Shown piece after piece: positions 8,127 through 15,284 of a DNA stretch of 21,530 bases. Where the stretch lies: the NCBI GenBank assembly GCA_018985235.1, contig JADGIG010000092.1:1-21530 (forward strand), read 5' to 3'. Numbering within the stretch: position 1 is the first letter of the stretch; every line of letters starts with the position of its first letter. The position numbers and the translations under genes were made by a program. The notes under the pieces were generated by a model. The model saw only the letters and a program-made list of their open reading frames with translations. It searched no databases and was not told the DNA's origin. Source of the stretch: Sanchytrium tribonematis. Its lineage: Eukaryota; Sanchytriomycota; Sanchytriomycetes; Sanchytriales; Sanchytriaceae.

Positions 8127-9251
8127 TTATATAGTCATGTAAATTTCTCCGATTAATTTAAGTGCTCGTGCTCTTCGTGCTAAAATAATTTCATCAATAT
8201 TTGGCTGATAGAGCACATTATCACATACTTGTCTCAAAACTTGCTGGACTTCGAGTCTTGAGCCTTTCCATATTGTGTCCATACTTTTTTGAGCCATTTC
8301 AGCTTGCAAAGTTCTTGCTTCTTCTTCTGAGCTGATTGCTGCTTCGCCTTTCTCAATTTGCTGAAGTTTCTGATGGCTTTTTTGCATATCAATCGCAGAT
8401 CGAACAACGCCAATAGTATCGCTAAAAACATTTGCCTTGTCCTTCAGATTAGACCATATTTTACCCAAAGCCATGCTACTTTTTTGGCTGGCTTTAACAT
8501 CATAAATATAACCAATTGCCATTAAAAGTTCTTTACCATAGTTTTCCTCTTTCAAATCTTGAGCTTCGATTAAAACAAGCTGTTTAAAAGTTTCTTCATT
8601 TGCAGGATCTTCCACAAAAATACTCAACTTTTTAAGAAGATTTTCGGTTAGCAGTTCAATGCGTTTCTTCATGGCAGCATGTTGTTCCTCTTCGGCAACC
8701 TTCTTCTGCTCTTCTGTCATATCTTGACCCATATTTTTAAATGCATTACCGATGCTTATCTCACCTATAATATTTTGGAATCTGTCACCTCCAAATTGTT
8801 GGCGAAAAAACTCACCAGGGTCCACCATTTGTTCAGATATTCCATCTTCACCGTGTTTGTCATATTTAGCTCGCATATCTGGATCGCTCAATACTTGATA
8901 AGCTTTGCTTAATAGCTTAAACTCCTCTTCTGCGATTGCTTTTTCCTCTGCAGGCAAATTTTGGGTTTTATCAGGATGGATTTTCAAACTTTTTTTATAG
9001 TACTCTTTTCTTATTGCCTCTGGTGGAGCATCTTTAGAAACTCCTAAAATTTCATAAAAGTCTCTCTTTTGTGTCTTCTGCAGTGCTTGATTTTGAGCTG
9101 AACTTGAATTTGATAACGGATTGTATACGTTCCCACAATGCCAGCATTTTACTGTATCTCCATTTTGAAGCTCCATTTTAAGCATTCCATTTGTGCTGCA
9201 CTTGGGACAATTTGTTAATTTCGGTTCGACAGAATTTATTAGTCGTGGCAT
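8127..9251 (-). CDS. DnaJ co-chaperone with N-terminal zinc ribbon and DnaJ-X-like C-terminal domain
   Basis: This is a 374-residue type III (class C) J-protein. An N-terminal zinc-ribbon-like module has CPKC (15-18) and CWHC (36-39). The J domain spans about 63-134: DFYEILGVSKDAPPEAIRKEYYKKSLKIHPDKT with the HPD triad at 92-94. The rest is helical and resembles the DnaJ-X domain of fungal Caj1/Djp1 and plant or amoebal relatives (GEFFRQQFGGDRF after the J domain, LLMAIGYIYDVKA near 240). J-proteins stimulate Hsp70 ATPase; Djp1-type members help peroxisomal or mitochondrial import in the cytosol. The zinc ribbon ahead of the J domain is unusual for this class. No intron is seen. Confidence 0.88.
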   Translation of the reverse strand: MPRLINSVEPKLTNCPKCSTNGMLKMELQNGDTVKCWHCGNVYNPLSNSSSAQNQALQKTQKRDFYEILGVSKDAPPEAIRKEYYKKSLKIHPDKTQNLPAEEKAIAEEEFKLLSKAYQVLSDPDMRAKYDKHGEDGISEQMVDPGEFFRQQFGGDRFQNIIGEISIGNAFKNMGQDMTEEQKKVAEEEQHAAMKKRIELLTENLLKKLSIFVEDPANEETFKQLVLIEAQDLKEENYGKELLMAIGYIYDVKASQKSSMALGKIWSNLKDKANVFSDTIGVVRSAIDMQKSHQKLQQIEKGEAAISSEEEARTLQAEMAQKSMDTIWKGSRLEVQQVLRQVCDNVLYQPNIDEIILARRARALKLIGEIYMTI

Positions 9252-9633
9252 GATGTCCCCTTTAATTTCACAAATTTTACAAATTTCTACAGTATCATAA
9301 GTAACTGCGATATTTTATTATAGTCTATTAGGCAGCTTTCTGGACCTCCTTTCCTTCATTTGCGAGCCAACTCATAGAGTAAATTAAATACTTCATCAGA
9401 ATTTCAATTTATGCAGTCAATACGCGCATTACTGGGCCTATAAGTTAAAATAATGAGGTTTCGAATCATTTTTTAAATTTATTGGCAATAAGTTTAACTT
9501 GAATCTGTCAAATTTTCAAAAAGGGGTTGCTTAATGATCGAATTTCCCCTGAAATGACTAAAATCTATTGGATTCTAGAAAGATCTCATGTGAATAAATA
9601 TCAATGACGCCTCCAAATTGAAGCCAAATTGTA
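9252..9633. other. Noncoding gap of 382 nt between the DnaJ gene and the 90-aa gene
   Basis: I see no supported gene. It probably holds both divergent promoters. Two inverted repeats stand out. One is AATGA and TCATT around the loop GGTTTCGAA, near 9460-9477, followed by a T6 run. The other is AGGGG at 9522-9526 with CCCCT at 9546-9550, flanked by TTTC and GAAA. The loop of the first resembles a Pol III B box, but no A box or tRNA fold accompanies it. A 22-codon minus-strand frame at 9328-9396 is too short to support. Confidence 0.4.
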
Positions 9634-9906
9634 ATGAGACCCACTGATTTAATAACATTGTCTATATTTAAATACCAGCAAGAGATAAACCAAATTGACT
9701 TGAAGAAAAGTGGAGGCCCTGATTTAAGGAAAAGGGTGATGATAAGAAGTATTCTGGACAATATGCTTAAGGAACATCCTGTCTGTTTTGCGACTAGTAT
9801 GTACGGTAAGGAAGACGCCAAAAGATTTTTAGAAGTTTTGATTAATAAGAAGATAGTAACAGAAGCCAAGGTGATCAAAGACTTCAGTTGTTCTGAATTT
9901 TTGTAG
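9634..9906 (+). CDS. Hypothetical 90-residue protein
   Basis: I do not recognise this protein. It is a compact, probably alpha-helical, basic polypeptide. A central stretch has KKSGGPDLRKRVMIRSILDN and a Cys-containing end (KDFSCSEF). It has no signal peptide or membrane segment. It has its own ATG, a TAG stop and an AATAAA 28 nt downstream (9935-9940). Composition is protein-like, not low-complexity, which supports a real gene. Open frames of this size can also occur by chance in this DNA. Confidence 0.5.
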   Translation: MRPTDLITLSIFKYQQEINQIDLKKSGGPDLRKRVMIRSILDNMLKEHPVCFATSMYGKEDAKRFLEVLINKKIVTEAKVIKDFSCSEFL

Positions 9907-10146
9907 ATTTTAAGACTAATTTTTCGCTTTATTAAATAAAATACATATTTATGAATTTTGCCATACAAATATACTTGTATTACGGATTGTTCTTGAATTC
10001 AAATTTTGAGGAGCATTGAATGTCGTTTATTTGAGTGTCATAGAATGCTAAATTGACTGATAATTGAATAGATGAATGATTCGCACAGAAATTTCTTGAA
10101 TTTTTGAATTTCTTGAATTTTTGAAGTTGAAAAATCACTCCTTCAA
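9907..10146. other. Intergenic region upstream of SCC2
   Basis: This 240-nt region carries the 3' end of the 90-aa gene (AATAAA at 9935-9940) and the presumed SCC2 promoter. It contains a perfect 17-bp tandem duplication (listed separately). No gene is seen. Confidence 0.5.
10090..10123 (+). repeat. Perfect tandem duplication of a 17-bp unit, two copies
   Basis: The unit AATTTCTTGAATTTTTG occurs twice head to tail (10090-10106 and 10107-10123), 23 nt before the SCC2 ATG. It is likely promoter or 5' UTR sequence. Confidence 0.85.
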
Positions 10147-13100
10147 ATGTATACACTTGAACCTCATTGTAGGTTGCCAACGAAAGCAAAGCCAATCAAA
10201 TTAAGCCTTCCTTCCTTTAAAATTACACAAGATGTAGTAGATCACATACTAAAATACGACTATTCAGAAATTCCTATTCAGAAATTCCAAAATACCCAAT
10301 ACTTTCCCGATACCCCAGAAATCGCAAAAGAATTCAGCCAGACTATTTCCGAGGTATTTCATGAATGTCAATTTGCACAAGATAGCGACGTTCAGTCGTC
10401 ATGTCGAAAAATCAGACTTTCAAATATTTCTGAAACTTTTGAAAACACAATGCTATCACATTCATCAGACAATACAGAACCAGCCAGAAAGAGACAAAAA
10501 CTGATTGCTGTAGATCTATCATCCAAAAAATTGCTAATGGACCTTGAATCTAGGGATTTTGATTGGGATTCTCTGAATATCACTGAAATTAATGTAATAT
10601 GCCAAGAAATGATTCAAACAAACGCAGATGTTAAGGTTTTGTTGAAGGGAATGCTAAGGCTAATTGGAAATGTTAACCTGTCATGGTTTTATAAGTCTAA
10701 GACTAAATTGCCTCTGTATGTGTATGAGCAGCTTTTACCATTGGATGACAAGATATTGAATATTTTATTGGAGCACTATCCCAGAGAAACTGATAGCTGT
10801 ATTTATTATATACTTCAAAATGTTAAAGATCTACACCGCCAGCTCATGCTTCTGATTACATGTGTTAACGCTAACCAAGAAGCTGTTGCAGAAGTTGTGA
10901 AACAATTACTTCAAGATATAATTCTAAACAAAAACTTCATCGCGAATTTGATTTGTGAAGCCTATAAAAATTCTCATATTGTGGAATTGCCAAATTCGAA
11001 TTCCCTACTAAAGCAACTTTTACATGGTCTTTGTCTGTACTCTAAAAATATGAAAGACTTCAAAATTAAAAGCGCATGGACAGACATAGTGTTTAATGCT
11101 TTGTCTCCGATAACTCCTCAATATGGGCCAACTGAATTGAATATCGATGTGTTTCCAAAAAACACTCTTTCACTATGGGAATCAATTTTAGGCCCCGATT
11201 TTAAGTTTTCCGAGGCAGAAATGTCTTCCCAAAATCTCCCAGACTGTATTTTCCAAATTGTATTGCTGCCGTGTATTAAATTGTTGCTGAAACCGATTTT
11301 AGATATCAAAAGCTCAAACCAGATACAGTTGAGAACTAAAGCTACCAAATTGCTCAAATTGTGTTGCAAATTGCTTAAAGGCGATTTAAAAGACAAATTA
11401 ATCATGGTGTTAGTGAATATGACCAAAGACGCCAGCCCTTTAGTTCGTGATGTAGCATTAGAAGCCTGTTTGCACTACAGCCTCAATGAAAATATGACTA
11501 GACTTTGTTTAGAGAGACTGAATGACACAAGCCTGAAGGTTAGAAAAACAGCTATTAAATTTGCAAATGAACTGTATAACCAGAATGGAAACCCATTAGC
11601 TTGTGCTTTGATACTCAAGGCGGTATTAGATGATGATATTCAGCCGTTAATATTGAAAACAGTGAAAAATATGTTACTATTGCAAATACCTATTACCAAG
11701 TCCTACTTACAATTAAACGAGAAAGAAAAATCTCAAGTTATCAAAAAATCCTCACTTATAAGTGAGTGCCTAGTTTATTTGTATAAAAATAAGAATTCAG
11801 ATCCAACCATTTATCTTAAAACCTTTTATGAAAATGTTAAAGGAAATCAGGTAGATCTTTTTTTCCAACTAACTGTTGATTGTATGATGGATAAGGGAAT
11901 CGACTTAGTCTACTGCAATGTTTTAAGTAATATCAATCCCAAATGGTGTCTCGTATATAAAAATGAGCTTTTAAAGAGGCTTTTTGCCGATAATGATGAC
12001 CAAGGCGTAGTAATTTCGCTTCTTCAAATTCTTAGCAACCTTTTTGAATTTGATAGCAGCCTTGACAAAGAGTTTGAAAATCAAATGGTAACCGCTTTGC
12101 TGGATTTTATACAATATGGAAGCGCTCCTGTCATCGAACATGGATTAAAAATTACAAGTTGTATAATCTCCATTGTTGGAGAGCTTGAAGTTTCAAGAAT
12201 TCAAGGATTGTTGGAAATGTTTCTGACTAATGCACAGCATTCTTTTCAGATGAGAGATGCACTTGTGTCTGGACTAACAATGAGATATTCACAACTTGCT
12301 GAAATGCTTCCAATGAAGGAATCAGAAATGGCAAGTTTATTTGAGTCATGGATTCCAATAAACGAGCATATCGCAAGAAGAGCTCTTTGTGACCTTTGCC
12401 TTGGATTTCCAAAATATATGCTAGTTTTGGAATTGAATTGCGATACTGCCGTCAACTCAGAAATGTGCTTAAAATGCATATTAAATTTCTTTCAAAATGA
12501 AAAATCTAATGCGCTGCAAATCTTAACAGTCGATGAAATTGATAATGATGTGGTTATAATGCTAAATAAGTACTTCCCATTATTGAATCAAATAAGTCAA
12601 AATTTTATTTCTGAACTTCGGATTTTCGAATTGTTATCGCAAATATTGTTCATATGTATAAATCAAAGTATGATTCACCCCAAGCAGGTAATTTCTTTTC
12701 ACTCAGGCTTGTAATTTATTCTTTCAGATGCTGATCAACCATCCCATAAAATTTGCTCGTCACGATGCATTTAAAATAATGACTCAAAAATATCCTCAAA
12801 TGCTAGTTGTTGAGGTAAAACATACTAAATTAAAATTCGGATCTATAGCAATTAATGATGGTTTCAGTAGTGTTTTTCAACCATTTTACAATCAATTGAG
12901 CAAAAAACTTCAAAAAGTTTTCATGAAAACAATTATACAAATGCTCGAAAAAGTGGATGAATTAGTTTGGATTGAATCTTTAATTACGCTGGACATGGAC
13001 ACCGAGTTTGCTCTCTCTAATCTGGTAAAACAATCAAAACACATGCTGATTGAAAATCAACATTTTCATGACTGTATTCAATTTGTAATTGGAGCCATTA

Positions 13101-13219
13101 AAAAGAAAGGCTCTAACTCCAAATATATTGAAATGATTAGGAAATGGAAGAAAGAAAATACCTTTGAGGAAAAAATTAAAAATTACATTGTTGATTCCTC
13201 TCCAATAAAACAAAAATGA
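10147..13219 (+). CDS. SCC2: Cohesin loader subunit Scc2/NIPBL/Mis4, two exons
   Basis: This is the HEAT-repeat subunit that loads cohesin onto chromatin in the nucleus. The coding sequence is join(10147..12687,12707..13219), 1017 residues. The most diagnostic part is the HEAT block around 415-515. KDASPLVRDVALEACLHY is followed by RLCLERLNDTSLKVRKTAIK and then DDDIQPLILKTVKNMLL. These match NIPBL regions where VRxxA and ERxxDxSxxVRK recur. After splicing, the C-terminal section reads SMIHPKQACNLFFQMLINHP. This aligns well with the conserved Scc2 C-terminal block (human NIPBL: GLVHP, then VPYLIAM). At about 1000 residues it is shorter than yeast Scc2 (about 1490) and far shorter than NIPBL. 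The N-terminal Scc4-binding region is not obvious. The start is the first ATG in frame. It converges on the next gene with 2 nt between stops, and an AATAAA at 13229-13234 lies inside that neighbour. Confidence 0.88.
12688..12706 (+). other. 19-nt intron in SCC2
   Basis: The sequence is GTAATTTCTTTTCACTCAG, phase 0 after Gln847. T-C-A-C sits at positions 12-15. Removal adds ACNLFFQ before MLINHP, which fits the family. A second acceptor at 12727 (TTTCAG) would give a 40-nt intron, also in frame, but it would delete these seven residues. Confidence 0.85.
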
Positions 13220-13220
13220 A

Positions 13221-13226
13221 TTTATT
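13221..13226 (-). promoter_or_regulatory. AATAAA hexamer overlapping the stop of the 13222-13836 gene
   Basis: On the minus strand the reading CAA TAA ATT places the TAA stop inside AATAAA. This is a candidate polyadenylation signal. Confidence 0.45.
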
Positions 13227-13836
13227 GAAATAAATCGTGTATTATATGTAGAGATTCTGATAAATCTTGATGATGCTTGCCGTGTATATATAATTTGACT
13301 TGCTCTACTGCTTCTCTAATAATTTTTTTTTCTTTTTCATTTAAGTTTTGATTCAAGCCTTGTTGAATGCCAACTAATAATAAAGTCACTCCACGAATAA
13401 TTTTGGACTCATTTTCGTCCAAAATTAGAAATAAGCCTAATAAAATTCTTGCTTTTATACTTGTGTGTATCATTTTCATGAGTCTTGCATGTCCCATTAC
13501 AAATCTGCCTGATTCGATTTCAACTTTTGCTTTTGCAATTTCCAGTTCTACACCATCAGTTAATGCTTCTTCACTAGCATCAAGATAGAGAGACTCGCCA
13601 CTGCTGTAGTCCGGTAAATCTACTGCATGCATCTTCTCCCACTCGTCCTGCAAGGCTTGTACTAAATTTTCGTAGTCAGGAACACATAATTTACTCAATT
13701 TGACAAGCCACTGTTTTGCAGCTGTTTTTAGTTCACTTGAGTTTTCACAATCAGATAATTTGACAATCCAGGGTTGCTGTTTTTGCTGTAAAGATGATTT
13801 TATTTTAGAAAGTGATTTTGTGGAAGATTTTTTCAT
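13222..13836 (-). CDS. Hypothetical helical protein, possibly TPR-like
   Basis: I do not recognise this 204-residue protein. The N-terminus is basic (KKSSTKSLSKIKSSLQQKQQ). An acidic, Tyr-containing middle follows (DLPDYSSGESLYLDASEE). The C-terminal half is a run of amphipathic helices, including EIAKAKVEIESGRFVMGHA and a Leu/Ile-rich hairpin (RILLGLFLILDENESK, then RGVTLLLVGIQQGL). This is reminiscent of degenerate tetratricopeptide units. It starts 18 nt after the stop of the alpha/beta hydrolase on the same strand. Its stop is 2 nt from that of SCC2 on the other strand. A nuclear or ribosome-assembly role is conceivable but not shown. Confidence 0.65.
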   Translation of the reverse strand: MKKSSTKSLSKIKSSLQQKQQPWIVKLSDCENSSELKTAAKQWLVKLSKLCVPDYENLVQALQDEWEKMHAVDLPDYSSGESLYLDASEEALTDGVELEIAKAKVEIESGRFVMGHARLMKMIHTSIKARILLGLFLILDENESKIIRGVTLLLVGIQQGLNQNLNEKEKKIIREAVEQVKLYIHGKHHQDLSESLHIIHDLFQ

Positions 13837-13854
13837 TTAGTTTCACAAAGAGAA

Positions 13855-15088
13855 TCACAACTTGGCTTTTTTTATTGCCTCTAACTTGTACTGCAGATCC
13901 TTTCTCAATTTCTCTTTTGGCTTCCATTCATTAAATGTTGTAATGAGATCAGACACCTCTTTTGCTAATTCAGCGTCTCGCTGTATTCGAGGATCAAAAA
14001 ATATTTCATGAAGTACTAAATAAGTTATAAATACTCCAGGGTAAGTGGTACATATTTAACTTTGTAGGTGCCTCGAAGGCATCAATTTTTAGATCCCTGG
14101 AGCCCAAAATTTCAGGACTATGTAAAAAGTCTATGGCCAATCTAAATACCGAGGATTCTTCGTATAAAGTGGAATGTCCTGTCCCCAAGAGTGCCCCTGC
14201 TATCAGATCACTAAGGTATACAAATAGATCTTTGTCGTTAATTTGCTTATTTCTCAATTTCACAGCAAAAAGGACTAATTTTAATAGAAAATCTTGATCA
14301 TCGTAGCCTTCATGATCGACATATAATGCTCTTAGAACATTTTTGTGATGCAAGCCACTAGCAAGAGACGAGTAAAGCGGCACAACCTGATCGAACCAAC
14401 TAGATACAAAAACGATTTTCACATTGGCATTCAAAACATCCTCAATGGCCTCGTAATATCTTTTTGATACAGGAGAATTTGGATTGTTAAAGTCAAACAA
14501 TTCTCTAGCGTTATCCTCCATTATTTTGGTATATGATTGTAAATATGGAAAAGGGCCATGACTTATTCCAGCCATAGCTAAGATACAGCATTTTTGATGA
14601 CTTATTATCCCAAGATGTATCAACTTGGCAATCAGCATCATTGATACTGGTGTTCCCTGAGAATGTGTAGCAATAAATATTTCGTCGGATTGCATAATGG
14701 TTTTTGCATGTAAGATAAGCTCATCAAAATGGCTTTCTACTCGAAATTCAATTTGACCTTGACACTCTAAAGTAATAGAAGTAATCTCAATTTCTTGTTT
14801 TTCATCTTTGCTCCATTCATTTAAAGATGAAGTCATCATCTCTGCGAATTTACTAGAAGTACCTGTTGGTTCTCCAAGAACTCTTTGCATGATAGAATTA
14901 GGAAACCATCCATGTATTCCAATAACAGTAATTTTTTTTAAAGTATTTGTTGAGGTTTCCTTCTTCTCATATGGTAGAAATAATTGAGTCCACTTGTGCA
15001 GATTAAAGTAATCAACGAGAGTTTGACGTCTTTGCTTGGGTATTTGTTTGACTCTTTTATAAATTGGCAAAACAAGATTTTTTGACAT
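13855..15088 (-). CDS. Alpha/beta-hydrolase-fold protein (lipase-like), two exons
   Basis: The coding sequence is complement(join(13855..14015,14035..15088)), 404 residues. An early strand gives ITVIGIHGWFPNSIMQRVLG (53-72), which holds the His-Gly of an oxyanion site. GEPTGTSSKFAEMM follows. The nucleophile elbow is THSQG with Ser143. A likely acid is Asp233 (SWFDQVVPLYS), and the likely His is 305 (LGTGHSTLY). It therefore looks like an active serine hydrolase, probably an esterase or lipase; the substrate is unknown. I associate this layout with an uncharacterised group conserved in fungi and other microbial eukaryotes, from memory and not verified. Removing 19 nt replaces a frame ending in SIYNLFSTS with LPWILHEIFFDPRIQRDAEL and a charged helical tail. 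There is no signal peptide. It ends 18 nt before the next minus-strand start. Confidence 0.82.
14016..14034 (-). other. 19-nt intron in the alpha/beta hydrolase gene
   Basis: On the coding strand it reads GTATTTATAACTTATTTAG, phase 1 after Trp351. T-T-A-T occupies positions 12-15. Retention leads to TGA nine codons on. Removal opens 53 further codons of charged, protein-like sequence. Confidence 0.88.
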
Positions 15089-15103
15089 TTCAAATTTCTC
15101 CGT

Positions 15104-15117
15104 GTAAACTTGTTTAC
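15104..15117. promoter_or_regulatory. Palindromic forkhead-like site in the hydrolase/CENP-C divergent promoter
   Basis: The 14-bp perfect palindrome-like element GTAAACTTGTTTAC carries a forkhead-type core (GTAAACAA read on the minus strand). It sits between two divergent genes, 16 nt from the hydrolase ATG and about 130 nt from the CENP-C ATG. Forkhead factors control G2/M genes in several opisthokonts; function here is inference. Confidence 0.3.
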
Positions 15118-15161
15118 TTTTAAAGAAAATTTACATGTTTAGATAGGTCACATATTTTAAG

Positions 15162-15284
15162 ATGCTAGATGCAATAGAATACAGCTTAATAGATTTGTTG
15201 GTTGACTTATCTACAATTCTCCTTGACACAAAGTTAGCAGAAAATGACATTTTCCAAGCTTTATCAATTTGGAATAGTTTATGA
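15162..15284 (+). CDS. Possible 40-codon upstream frame overlapping the CENP-C start
   Basis: An ATG at 15162 opens a 40-residue frame (MLDAIEYSLIDLLVDLST and onward, ending SIWNSL). It overlaps the first 41 nt of the CENP-C coding sequence in another frame. The peptide is amphipathic and reads like protein, but nothing identifies it. No 19-nt intron links it to the CENP-C frame. It may be a regulatory upstream ORF, or chance. Confidence 0.2.
   Translation: MLDAIEYSLIDLLVDLSTILLDTKLAENDIFQALSIWNSL

Noticed and set aside
9328-9396. A 22-codon minus-strand frame in the gap upstream of the DnaJ gene
   Set aside because: Too short, with no recognisable product and no intron of the local type to extend it.
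9456-9480. Possible tRNA T-arm or B box (GGTTTCGAATC followed by T6)
   Set aside because: No A box, anticodon arm or acceptor stem can be built around it on either strand.
9660-9678. A 19-nt GT to AG stretch inside the 90-aa gene
   Set aside because: It lacks the GTAWTT start and TYAY motif, and removing it creates an immediate stop. The unspliced frame is open.
12688-12727. A single 40-nt SCC2 intron ending in TTTCAG
   Set aside because: It keeps frame, but it deletes seven residues that extend the family alignment and breaks the 19-nt pattern. Kept only as a possible alternative acceptor.
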